A program made the position numbers and the translations under genes. This document shows, one piece after another, positions 1 to 7,600 of a DNA stretch of 64,000 bases (the first letter of the stretch is position 1; each line of letters starts with the position of its first letter). The notes under the pieces are model-generated. The model did not search any database and had not been told where the DNA came from. It saw only the letters and a list, made by a program, of their open reading frames with translations. Source of the DNA: Ectobius pallidus (lineage: Eukaryota; Arthropoda; Insecta; Blattodea; Ectobiidae); the NCBI GenBank assembly GCA_964059195.1, contig CAXKWD010000007.1:155109269-155173268 (forward strand), given 5' to 3'.

Positions 1-32
1 GTAAAGAATATAACAGACTCATTTGTACTCAC

Positions 33-207
33 CGTTTCTCTTGAGGAATATGAATGGCAACATGGTGCCCACTAAGGGGTAATGCTTAGGTCCTGGAATC
101 TGAGCCATTTGCCTGGCGAGCTCTTTCCTCTTGCTATTTCCTCTGAACAGAAAGAGTATAGCCACTACTAGCAGGGCTCCAGCGAGCAATAACGTCATTG
201 GATCCAT
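33..207 (-). CDS. CYP4 family cytochrome P450, first coding exon only (gene A, partial)
   Basis: Microsomal P450 monooxygenase, N-terminal part. The ATG at 207 opens a 58-residue stretch: a hydrophobic signal-anchor (about residues 4-21), a basic stop-transfer patch (RGNSKRK) and the proline hinge (PGPKHYP, from residue 38), followed by LVGTMLPFIFLKRN, as in CYP4 enzymes. The exon ends at a consensus donor (AACG then GTGAGT), leaving phase 1. The same intron position and phase occur in the complete CYP4 gene at 27106-53578, so the two are tandem paralogues in the same orientation. An upstream in-frame ATG at 255 would add 16 residues, but the anchor begins better at MDPMT. Later exons lie outside the window to the left. 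Substrate cannot be told from this exon. Confidence 0.85.
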
Positions 208-495
208 CTCTCCTGTAATAATAATTAGGGCTGTACCGATTAATCGATTAAACATTTAATCGTCGATCAATTACATTTTCCGATTAATCGGTTTAGTCGA
301 ATTCTGACAAACGTTTTTCGAGAAATGGGTCAAATGACCAAACTCCTTTCTCTCGCTTCTCCGGCCTTGGCACACCATCGTCTCTTGAACATTCAAATGT
401 CAACAAACCCGTGTGTCTCAAGTCTTGGCTGAAAAAGTAACCGGAAATGTAGGCTAAGTTTTGTATATATGAGAATATTATAGGAGAAAAATTCC

Positions 496-567
496 TCCGA
501 CACTGGGACTTGAACCCAGGACCTTTGGCTATTCGCGCCAATGCTCTACCAACTGAGCTAAGCCTAT
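496..567 (-). repeat. tRNA-like head of the foldback SINE (inverted copy)
   Basis: The reverse complement contains the D arm GCTC/GAGC, anticodon arm TTGGC/GCCAA and T arm CTGGG/CCCAG with T loop TTCAAGT. The last bases of the 5' acceptor side are replaced by the SINE tail sequence, so it is not a functional tRNA gene. Confidence 0.6.
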
Positions 568-792
568 AATATTCTCATGTAATGTCTAACAGAGACAATA
601 ATCTGTGGTTCATGAAAGCTTATATATCTATCTTGAATGTCAACTGTACAATAACAGTGGGAGCCCGGTCACAAAATCACTAATTAGTGTGCCTCACTGT
701 ACTGCATATGACATAACTTGTCTGTCTGTGAGGTAGACCATTAGGGCAATCAGTCATGGGAGAGAGGTTCCATCCGGCGCTGTGAATTCAAC

Positions 793-864
793 TCCGGCTT
801 AGCTCAGTTGGTAGAGCATTGGCGCGAATAGCCAAAGGTCCTGGGTTCAAGTCCCAGTGTCGGA
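793..864 (+). repeat. tRNA-like head of the foldback SINE
   Basis: A 72-nt cloverleaf can be drawn: acceptor pairs at 6 of 7 positions, D stem GCTC/GAGC, anticodon stem TTGGC/GCCAA, five-base variable loop and T stem CTGGG/CCCAG. The anticodon loop GCGAATA puts GAA at positions 34-36, but position 33 is C instead of the near-universal U. It sits inside a mobile repeat, so I call it a SINE promoter region and not a tRNA gene. Confidence 0.65.
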
Positions 865-1168
865 GGAATTTTTCTCCTATAATATTCTCATGTAATGTCT
901 AACAGAGACAATAATCTGTGGTTCATGAAAGCTTATATATCTATTTTGTATATATGTTTTCACTAGTTAACCAATAATGTTATTAATTAATTCAGGATTT
1001 TTTAAAATTATCTGTTGTGTAGGAGTTATTAAACGTGTAAAACAATGTTAAATGTGCACTTTGGTTTCGTTTAAAATACCAACCTGTTTGTCGATTAATT
1101 AGTCGATTAATCGATTAAAGTCAAGCGTTAACTCGATTAGAAATTTTAATCGATTTTCAGCCCAAATA

Positions 1169-1480
1169 GTAATAATAATAAAATCAGGTAATTTGATCAA
1201 ATAAAGTGTCAGGTGGAGTTAATAGACCATTTATTTCAGCCTTTTTTTTTTTTTTTTTTTAGTTTTAGACCACGGTTTCTTGATAGAGTTTGTTCACCAT
1301 ATGTGAAGGAATAACCAGAATATTAACAGAATGAATGTACAACAAATTCCTCAAACATCCCTTTATTTTTGCCAAAACATCTGAAGGCGTACAAATACGG
1401 AGTCACTTGTCTTTAGTTCCACACAGCGTATTCAGTACGATTAATTTATGCAAATTTGCTATTTAAAAAGCAATATATTG
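1169..1480. other. Non-coding spacer between gene A flank and viral element
   Basis: AT-rich sequence with a T tract at about 1242-1260. No ORF or recognisable repeat. The last bases, 1473-1480 (ATATATTG), recur just before the central terminal repeat at 7593-7600, so they may belong to the viral terminus and not to the host. Confidence 0.4.
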
Positions 1481-1600
1481 TATATCGGCCGGTTTCGCGA
1501 CCTGTTGGCGTCGTGGGCCCGGCCTGACTTTTTTCGTGAAATCGGCTTGTCGCGAAGGACGCTTGGCAATGTTCCCGGATTTGCTCTGTGCTATATAAAC
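1481..1600 (+). repeat. Terminal repeat, outer left (unit 1)
   Basis: The 120 bp are repeated at 7601-7720 with two mismatches, and inverted at 13590-13709. Internal inverted motifs (TTCGCGAC at 1494-1501 with GTCGCGAA at 1549-1556; GGCCGG at 1487 with CCGGCC at 1519) suggest it can fold, as parvovirus and bidnavirus termini do. The inner end carries a TATA box. Confidence 0.85.
1592..1598 (+). promoter_or_regulatory. TATA box of the left NS/capsid promoter
   Basis: TATATAA inside the terminal repeat, 39 bp before the ATG at 1631. Transcription starting about 30 bp downstream would give a leader of only about 10 nt. Identical boxes occur in the other three terminal repeats. Confidence 0.7.
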
Positions 1601-1630
1601 GAGAAAATTTTCACTTTCCGATACATTGTC

Positions 1631-2074
1631 ATGTCGGCGCTATCAACACCGTCTGCCTGGCTAGTTCAATCGACGGATACCACCGAATTGCCCACGGAGG
1701 ACCTCTACATCCTATTGACGGGCATATTCGTATCCGGAAACGCCAAGTTCGAACGTCGAGACGACTCCATTGTCTTACGCCTAACGTACTCCATTAAATT
1801 GGAGAATCTTTTGGAGAAGTTTGGGGAGTACCAGGACCTGCTTCGAGTGGTACCCGTCAGCCCGCACCACTCCGAGGACCAGTCACGACGATTTCTGGAG
1901 CTGATCTCCAAACGCAGAGTATATCCCACCAATTCTCCGGAGAGGCATCAACCTGGCAGCAGTAACACCCAGCACGGTCCCGGAAGCAGTACGGCCTTCG
2001 CAGAGGAGGACGTCAGGGGATTTCGTCTCGGCACCCCAAAAAGGTTCAGATCTTTTAAGTCATTTGATAAATAA
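1631..2074 (+). CDS. Bidnavirus-like small non-structural ORF (NS2-like position), unit 1
   Basis: 147 residues, function not recognised. The open frame extends up to 1448, across the terminal repeat, but the ATG at 1631 lies just after the TATA box at 1592 and is the first that a transcript from it would contain. The first about 100 residues look folded (MSALSTPSAWLV, several hydrophobic segments, LENLLEKFGEYQDLL). The C-terminal third is rich in S, P, G and R and looks disordered. By position it corresponds to ORF1/NS2 of bidnavirus VD1. Its end overlaps the helicase frame (+1 frame) by about 170 nt of open reading frame, so it could also supply the N-terminal part of a spliced or frameshifted NS1. 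The copy at 13113-13559 has one extra Asn. Confidence 0.65.
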   Translation: MSALSTPSAWLVQSTDTTELPTEDLYILLTGIFVSGNAKFERRDDSIVLRLTYSIKLENLLEKFGEYQDLLRVVPVSPHHSEDQSRRFLELISKRRVYPTNSPERHQPGSSNTQHGPGSSTAFAEEDVRGFRLGTPKRFRSFKSFDK

Positions 2075-2825
2075 ATATAAGGCAACGTCTTACACGGCGT
2101 TGCTCGATCGTTGTACACCTGTAGAATGGGATTCTGTTTTAAATAAATACCAGAGTAACTCTTTGTTGACTAATAATATCAATATCTCCATATCCAGTTA
2201 CATTAAGCGTAGACTTCAATTAGAAAGAGAAGACAGGTTTGGTTATTTATTAGATTGTGCTAAAAATGGGACCAGCCACAGCAGAAATGCAATTAGTGAA
2301 CTGTTTATTAGAAATCATATTGTTCCTACTCGTTTTGTTAGCGACCTTGAGAAAATACTTAATGGTAAGGAAACGAAGATCAATTGCCTCTTCCTCCTCG
2401 GACCATCCAATGCAGGAAAGAGTTTTATAGCCCAGTCTATTGCGTCACATTTTGTGACGGGTTATGCCTCATGTGCAAATAGCATGTCCGAATTCACTTA
2501 CGAAAATTTCCTAAATAAATCCTTGATATTGTTGGAGGAACCATTTGTAACAGAGGCGACGTGCGACGATATGAAAAATATTTTGGCTGGAGCCGCTTTA
2601 CAAGTAGGCAAAAAATACATGAATAAACAGGACCTGTTCCGCACCCCTGTCATAATGACCGGCAATCACGAGAAACTAGGTAAAGGATATTTGAGTCCTA
2701 GAGACGAGGAAGCACTACGTAATAGACTAATTGTGTATGAACTCCGTGAACCCTTCACCCCTTCTGTGTATATTACGCCAGAACAGTTTGCTGATTGGGT
2801 TTTGTTTATCTACAGGGACATATAA
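2064..2825 (+). CDS. NS1-like superfamily 3 helicase, unit 1
   Basis: 253 residues counted from a TTG codon. SF3 ATPase/helicase, expected to unwind viral DNA during replication in the nucleus. Motifs: Walker A GPSNAGKS (113-120), Walker B LILLEE (154-159), motif C PVIMTGNHE (195-203), and a downstream RNRLIVYEL segment (219-227). These match parvoviral NS1 ATPases. The N-terminal HUH nuclease of parvoviral NS1 is absent, as in bidnaviruses, where PolB replaces rolling-hairpin initiation. The frame is open from 1905 but contains no ATG before residue 141, which lies beyond Walker A. The start is therefore unknown: splicing, frameshifting from the upstream ORF or a non-AUG codon are possible. 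The stop TAA (2823-2825) overlaps the next ATG. The mirror copy differs at residue 6 (K/R). Confidence 0.85.
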   Translation: MINKYKATSYTALLDRCTPVEWDSVLNKYQSNSLLTNNINISISSYIKRRLQLEREDRFGYLLDCAKNGTSHSRNAISELFIRNHIVPTRFVSDLEKILNGKETKINCLFLLGPSNAGKSFIAQSIASHFVTGYASCANSMSEFTYENFLNKSLILLEEPFVTEATCDDMKNILAGAALQVGKKYMNKQDLFRTPVIMTGNHEKLGKGYLSPRDEEALRNRLIVYELREPFTPSVYITPEQFADWVLFIYRDI

Positions 2826-4213
2826 TGTTACGTAGTGGTGGCACCATGTCCCGTAAGAGGGCGCGGACAATGAGCAACCCCATAGATACACCACCCCCTA
2901 CATGGCATTCCGAAGAGGATGAAGAGGACGTCGTGGACAGTCCTCGAGCGATACGAGCCGTTGCAGGCAGCAGCGGTGGAACGGGAAATTCAGGACAACA
3001 TGGAATACCACCAGGGGAGAGCGTGTCACCTGTGCCGCGACCTCTACCGTATAAACATGTGACATTCACATTTATACAGAGATCGTGGGAGGAAATAGAC
3101 ACTTCCCTAAGTACACTGCCCATCACCATTGCGCTGTACCCCGTGCTGGACGATGAGATGTTGAAAGTGATAAAACAAGTGCTTCCGTGTTGTCTGGGAT
3201 ATCGTATACACAAACCTCATGTTAAGCTTAGCAATTTCATCATACTTACAGACGAAATGCAGGTGAGGGCAAACACGCCAACAGAAATGTCTTCCTTTGT
3301 ACAACAAAGTAAGATCATTCACTACATGCCAAAGAACTTTGTAACTACTGGTTATACGTTATCCAATAAAAATGAGATAGCAGCAATAAAATACGGTGAT
3401 TTGGTGGGACATAACAGACGAAATCAAATGGTGAAATTGCCTAACACTGACGATTTCGAAACAGTTAGCATATATGGCATAAGCACTAATATTCACGGTA
3501 ATCTCGTGAATAGAAATAAAATGTATGAGGGGTATGTTTTAAATGCTCTGGAATCCCAACATTATGAACTGTTGGCGGCTGCTAACACCGCCGAGGATCT
3601 TAAATGGGAGAGTCTATCCTATGCCTACGGCATAGTAGACGAAAAAGGGGATTCTACTAAAGTAGAAAGTACCTGGTCTATTGATAAGAGGGCCATATCG
3701 AAATGTAGGAATTTGGATAAGATTGAAATTGTGGGTGCCTCCGACGTAATAGAGTACGACGTGGAGACCAACATAGAGGGAGATGTCCTGTATCCCGATA
3801 CCCCGGACGGGTTTACACCCTCTCCTTTTTCGTATTTTATGGTAAAAGGCACAGAAAAAACCACCAGTCAAACGCTGTGGAAAGTGGGCTTTACGCCATG
3901 GCCAAGTACGTTTAATCCTAAAATGTATCGTAAAAACGCCGCATTGGGCGATCAATGGCTCCAGGCAAAATACAATCCCATACAACACCATTTTTTCACC
4001 ATGGTTCCAATACATAAATCTAATGGAACACTGATGAAACAACGGGCATCTTGTATGGTGGAACAGAGTTTCCAGGTATCATTTATATTTCGTGATGAGG
4101 AAATTTCTGCTATGGCCCCCTTGGAAATGGCGCATATGCGCGCACGGGGATGTTTGAGGTCAGGAGTTCAGGATTACAATAATGCCAAAACAACACTACC
4201 ATTTTTAACATAA
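2825..4213 (+). CDS. Bidnavirus/parvovirus-like capsid protein candidate, unit 1
   Basis: 462 residues (about 52 kDa). I chose the first ATG at 2825; a longer open frame from 2795 begins with TTG inside the helicase. The ATG overlaps the helicase stop as TAATG, suggesting coupled reinitiation. The N terminus is basic (MSRKRAR, a nuclear-signal-like patch), then acidic (SEEDEEDVVDS), then Gly/Ser/Pro-rich linker to about residue 75. The rest is beta-rich in appearance. No phospholipase A2 motif is seen. Assignment as VP rests on position (VD1 ORF3), size and lack of any enzyme motif. An AATAAA follows at 4231. The mirror copy differs by one residue (D/E in the N-terminal PIDTPPP stretch). Confidence 0.7.
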   Translation: MLRSGGTMSRKRARTMSNPIDTPPPTWHSEEDEEDVVDSPRAIRAVAGSSGGTGNSGQHGIPPGESVSPVPRPLPYKHVTFTFIQRSWEEIDTSLSTLPITIALYPVLDDEMLKVIKQVLPCCLGYRIHKPHVKLSNFIILTDEMQVRANTPTEMSSFVQQSKIIHYMPKNFVTTGYTLSNKNEIAAIKYGDLVGHNRRNQMVKLPNTDDFETVSIYGISTNIHGNLVNRNKMYEGYVLNALESQHYELLAAANTAEDLKWESLSYAYGIVDEKGDSTKVESTWSIDKRAISKCRNLDKIEIVGASDVIEYDVETNIEGDVLYPDTPDGFTPSPFSYFMVKGTEKTTSQTLWKVGFTPWPSTFNPKMYRKNAALGDQWLQAKYNPIQHHFFTMVPIHKSNGTLMKQRASCMVEQSFQVSFIFRDEEISAMAPLEMAHMRARGCLRSGVQDYNNAKTTLPFLT

Positions 4214-4285
4214 ATTGTATTTTATTGTGTAATAAAGCTTTCATATGTACATAACCATGTTTGTTATTTATTTATTTATTTATTT
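4214..4285. terminator. Convergent polyadenylation region, unit 1
   Basis: The plus strand has AATAAA at 4231-4236, 18 bp after the capsid stop. The minus strand has AATAAA (TTTATT on plus) at 4221-4226 and within the (TTTA)n run at 4267-4285, overlapping the PolB stop. The two transcripts would overlap tail to tail. This copy has 12 bp more TTTA repeat than its mirror. Confidence 0.7.
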
Positions 4286-7200
4286 GTACTTCTGTCCTTC
4301 GTAACCATGAGGTAATGTTCCGATCCTATCCTCCATCACTTGCCGTTTTCTATCCTCCGAAACAAGCGCCAACTTGCGTTGGCGAACGCTATACAGGGTG
4401 TGGTTTTGTGAGCGGATAAGATACTGCTGTACATACAGCGATTGGTTCTCAAACAAACACCGTTTGTAGTCGTCAAAAGTTATACGACCTCGACTCGCAT
4501 CTACGATTGCGGTTTCGGTGATTCCTTTGTTTTTCATCAAGGAATCGCCGTCATCGAACCGTAGGGCATAAGTCTTGGCTCTGAGGCCTACAAACTCCAG
4601 TATCTGTCTGTGACCGGTTTCGTCCGCCCACAAACCAGGCACTTTATCTGTATCTTTGGTGCGAATTACGTAATCGTCTGGAGCCTTTTCAAAATCAAGG
4701 TAACGCAACAAGTCCGGCTCAGAGGCCATTGTTTTTAGAGGGTGGGTTTCGCAATTGTGAAAATGCATAATAAGAGAATCGGTATCGTGGTACAACAGAT
4801 TTAACTTGTCACCAAATTTGGTCTTCAGACTATAATAAAACCGGTACACCTCTAGTTTAGCCAGTTCCAAAATGGTAAACCCGATCTGTACCGGTTTGTT
4901 CAGGAGCACCTTTGTATTGTTAAGTTCGCACAGAAAATGCCCGTCCACTTCGAGGAAATTATTTACCTGTGCCAGAAAAGCATTGCGACGACCGTGCATA
5001 CCTGCCTCGGTCGCTTTTTTAACAACAAATTTCTTATATCGGAAGGTATTTTCGACAGTCTTGCCGAAGAGACTATTATTCATTAGCTTATAGGTGTTGG
5101 ACAAGGGCTTGTTATCTCTGTGTACCTGTCTATTGCTTACATTACCCTGCACATAATCGTGCAGTATGGGCGCTTGTTCGAAGATCCACACGTTGTGAAC
5201 CTTTTCCACTTTCAAACCCATCCGTATGTAATATTTTAAATTTTCGCTATGCAATAGATACCGATTCTTTGGTAAAAAGGTCGTACATAATCTGTTATCG
5301 TAATGGTGAGGGGCGAGTGGAAACTCGACGTCGCGATCGTGCAGTTCATTGGGATAGGTTATGTCCACTAAGGCCAGGAAGCAATGCTTGTCGGTGGGCG
5401 ACCAGCTTTCGAAGTCTGGCGGTAGGTCAGGTCTGTTGCAAACCAGTTCGCAAGGCAGGCTGCCCAGCATCACTTTCGCATATAATGCATTCACATCGAG
5501 ATACAATATATGATCTGTCTCGACGTTCTCGACCTTGGCATAACGTCTTATGCACTGAGAAACCCCGCCCCGGATCTGATTTTGAATTAAAGTGTATAAG
5601 AATTTTTCTCTTACGACTTTGAAATTTGTGGGGCTGTGCTTCAGGACCAGCTGCCAGGTAAATGCCGGCGCACCCTGGAAATACACGGGGTCTGTTCGGT
5701 ATGCAGAATATGCGTTTTTTCGAAACAGTTCAAATATGTCTGCCAGCAACAAAACGTCCAGCCGAAGGTAATAGTTATGGTAATCTTCAAATTTAGCAAA
5801 CCCCTTTTCTTGCCATATCGACATAGCGCGGTTTTTATCTTGCATTGCATCATGTAAATGGGAGTACCAAGCATCATCGGTGTTAGGTAGGGGATGGTTT
5901 AATTTAATTTTACTGTCAAACCATTCGTAAGGGAATGGAGCTTTTTCCTTAGCGTCGGATGGTGCGTATTTAAAATCCGTAACCGTTGTGGTTAATTGTG
6001 CCAGTGAGGAGCTTAGGTAGTTAAAAGTATCCAGGAATCGAACCCGGTTCCTCACGTTATCGACGCTTACAACGTCGAACTTTTCAAAATTTTTACCGGA
6101 AATTTTAACGTCGGTACCGAACCGGTGGATTAAATTCCTTATTATGTGATGACTGTCGTAGCCTCGGAAATTATGAAAATATATTGGGCACGTATTTTCG
6201 GGCACCAACCAACATCTTATGTGATATGAGCCGGGACGGCCGTCAATGTAATTTTTCCGACCCGAAATACGTTCGTCCGTCGCGTTCAATTTAACGCCAC
6301 AGATTCCGCATTTCGGGGTTTCAATGCCAAAAGCGCATGACCAATCGTAAACATAGTTGATTATGTCCTCAATGAAAGCTTCGGCCACGTCGTTACAATC
6401 ATTAAGCGATTGCAGACCTTCCTTAATTATCTCACCATTGTATACCGCGACCCAACCGTACCCGGACGGGATGTGTTGCTGCTGGTCTCGTTCTATGTAC
6501 GATTCAAAGTCTGCATAACAAACAAGCCCATGCATGCAGTCTGGTTTGGCCCGAGGGCGTACAGTGTTGTCCTCGTCTGGCCCTATTGATACAACCTCCA
6601 CTTCGCATTTATTGGGGACATGATACTTAAGACAATGTTCGCAAAAATGCCGGACTTCGCGGGTCCTATCATTTAAAAAGGCATCCAATTTTATTATTAA
6701 TTTGTATTTGCGAATTCCGCAATAATACAGATTTATATATTCCCTGTTACCGGGATCGCACCGTTTTTGATACAGAACATTACCTCTGTCATTGAAGATG
6801 CGAAGATTGAATCTCGCTGCCGTCTTATGCCAGGCCGGTAGCTCGGAGATGTGGACGCGAGCTGCATTCTTTTCGTGCGGCGTCGCCTCCCGTCGTAACC
6901 ATGCACGCACCTTCCTCCGACGCTGGTTGAGGTTGTCCCCGGGTCTTCTGGTATGGTGAAGAGCAATGCACCCAATCAGCGTGTCGGAGGTCTTTGTAAT
7001 TACGACGTCGGTGACGCCGCCGTCTACTTCGTCCACATCCATCACCTCATATTCCGAAGTCAGGACGTTTCTCGATGTCGGGACCGCAGTATTGTTGGGC
7101 TGGCACGGTGCAATCTTGAACCACCACCGGTCAATGCTGATAAATGCCATGCCTGACCCCGCTGCATCTGGATATTCGTCGGGGTCGGTAAGCTTTTCGA

Positions 7201-7444
7201 ACACCTCCCCGAAAAAGTCTTGGATTTGAAGTTCGTCAATGTCCAACAGCGTACTGACGGAGACCGGAATGTGCAGGAGGATCTCTTCGCCGTCCCTGAT
7301 GAATAAAGCCGATGTGTGGATTACTAATTTTATAGTTTTTTCAATTTCTAAAAATGCCAAAATAAAGTTCACTGCATCGTCGTAGGAGGTGGTGGTCCAG
7401 TAGCCTGCAGCTGGTTGAGTATCTGACCTCAATACGTGAGCCAT
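4280..7444 (-). CDS. Protein-primed family B DNA polymerase (bidnavirus/Polinton type), unit 1
   Basis: 1054 residues, full length. Replicates linear DNA from a protein primer and proofreads with a 3'-5' exonuclease. Exo I: D312, E314 (ADFES). Exo II: FHNFRGYD (423-430). Exo III: Y559 to D563. Palm motif A: D650 with LY 654-655. Motif B: KLMNNSLFGK (786-795). Motif C: YHDTDS (885-890), holding the catalytic D887 and D889. KxY: K957, Y959. All catalytic residues are present. The first about 260 residues are family-specific; in bidnaviruses this part has been suggested to include the terminal protein. Two Cys/His clusters, C268-C271-H275-C280 and C379-C382 with H408-C411, may bind zinc. ATG at 7444 lies 37 bp after the minus-strand TATA box. 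The mirror copy differs at about five residues (340, 363, 474, 600, 741). Confidence 0.95.
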   Translation of the reverse strand: MAHVLRSDTQPAAGYWTTTSYDDAVNFILAFLEIEKTIKLVIHTSALFIRDGEEILLHIPVSVSTLLDIDELQIQDFFGEVFEKLTDPDEYPDAAGSGMAFISIDRWWFKIAPCQPNNTAVPTSRNVLTSEYEVMDVDEVDGGVTDVVITKTSDTLIGCIALHHTRRPGDNLNQRRRKVRAWLRREATPHEKNAARVHISELPAWHKTAARFNLRIFNDRGNVLYQKRCDPGNREYINLYYCGIRKYKLIIKLDAFLNDRTREVRHFCEHCLKYHVPNKCEVEVVSIGPDEDNTVRPRAKPDCMHGLVCYADFESYIERDQQQHIPSGYGWVAVYNGEIIKEGLQSLNDCNDVAEAFIEDIINYVYDWSCAFGIETPKCGICGVKLNATDERISGRKNYIDGRPGSYHIRCWLVPENTCPIYFHNFRGYDSHHIIRNLIHRFGTDVKISGKNFEKFDVVSVDNVRNRVRFLDTFNYLSSSLAQLTTTVTDFKYAPSDAKEKAPFPYEWFDSKIKLNHPLPNTDDAWYSHLHDAMQDKNRAMSIWQEKGFAKFEDYHNYYLRLDVLLLADIFELFRKNAYSAYRTDPVYFQGAPAFTWQLVLKHSPTNFKVVREKFLYTLIQNQIRGGVSQCIRRYAKVENVETDHILYLDVNALYAKVMLGSLPCELVCNRPDLPPDFESWSPTDKHCFLALVDITYPNELHDRDVEFPLAPHHYDNRLCTTFLPKNRYLLHSENLKYYIRMGLKVEKVHNVWIFEQAPILHDYVQGNVSNRQVHRDNKPLSNTYKLMNNSLFGKTVENTFRYKKFVVKKATEAGMHGRRNAFLAQVNNFLEVDGHFLCELNNTKVLLNKPVQIGFTILELAKLEVYRFYYSLKTKFGDKLNLLYHDTDSLIMHFHNCETHPLKTMASEPDLLRYLDFEKAPDDYVIRTKDTDKVPGLWADETGHRQILEFVGLRAKTYALRFDDGDSLMKNKGITETAIVDASRGRITFDDYKRCLFENQSLYVQQYLIRSQNHTLYSVRQRKLALVSEDRKRQVMEDRIGTLPHGYEGQKYK

Positions 7445-7478
7445 TTTTGCGACTATGCATTTTACAACAACTGCATCG

Positions 7479-7576
7479 GTTTATATAGCACAATGCAAAT
7501 CCGGGAACATTGCCAAGCGTTCTTCGCGACAAGCCGATTTCACGAAAAAAGTCAGGCCGGGCCCACGACGCCAACA
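7479..7576 (-). repeat. Terminal repeat, inner, unit 1 (truncated outer end)
   Basis: Reverse complement of the inner 98 bp of the terminal repeat. The outermost about 22 bp are missing and replaced by the 24-bp spacer at 7577-7600. One base differs from the other copies (GTTCTTCGCG instead of GTCCTTCGCG). Confidence 0.8.
7481..7487 (-). promoter_or_regulatory. TATA box of PolB promoter, unit 1
   Basis: TATATAA on the minus strand within the terminal repeat, ending 37 bp before the PolB ATG at 7444. The predicted leader is very short. Confidence 0.7.
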
Positions 7577-7600
7577 CGACGACTACAATAATATATATTG
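7577..7600. other. Central junction spacer of the dimer
   Basis: 24 bp (cgacgactacaataatatat and attg) between the truncated inner repeat of unit 1 and the complete terminus of unit 2. Its last eight bases equal 1473-1480 at the left outer end, so part may be viral terminal sequence. Confidence 0.6.

Larger units (their letters stand above)
472..943. mobile_element. Foldback tRNA-derived SINE with 13-bp target duplication
   Basis: The element is flanked by the perfect direct repeat TTTTGTATATATG (459-471 and 944-956). Inside are two tRNA-like segments in opposite orientation, 496-567 (minus) and 793-864 (plus). Each is next to the same tail: TATAATATTCTCATG, then a stretch around ctgtggttcatgaaagc. 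The long target duplication is typical of LINE-mediated insertion. A related insertion with its own 13-bp duplication lies at 47767-48396. Confidence 0.65.
224..1168. mobile_element. AT-rich terminal-inverted-repeat element in the 5' flank of gene A
   Basis: The sequence around 228-250 (gggctgtaccgattaatcg and onward) reappears inverted around 1140-1168 (ending taatcgattttcagccc). Both ends are rich in the motif CGATTAATCGATTAA. The body is non-coding and contains the foldback SINE at 472-943. No convincing target duplication was found, so the superfamily is undetermined. Confidence 0.4.

Noticed and set aside
793..864. Genuine tRNA gene
   Set aside because: The cloverleaf is good but position 33 is C, one acceptor pair is missing, and copies sit inside a mobile element with target duplications.
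1448..1630. Extended N terminus of the small viral ORF through the terminal repeat
   Set aside because: The codons lie upstream of and across the TATA box and terminal repeat, including host-side bases. The same residues appear in other terminal repeats as incidental ORFs (for example 7598-7858).
2795..2824. Capsid start at 2795
   Set aside because: That codon is TTG inside the helicase gene; the first ATG is at 2825.
3614..4042. Antisense ORFs within the capsid and PolB genes
   Set aside because: They are shadow frames that appear identically in the mirror copy because the arms are nearly identical. No independent coding signal.
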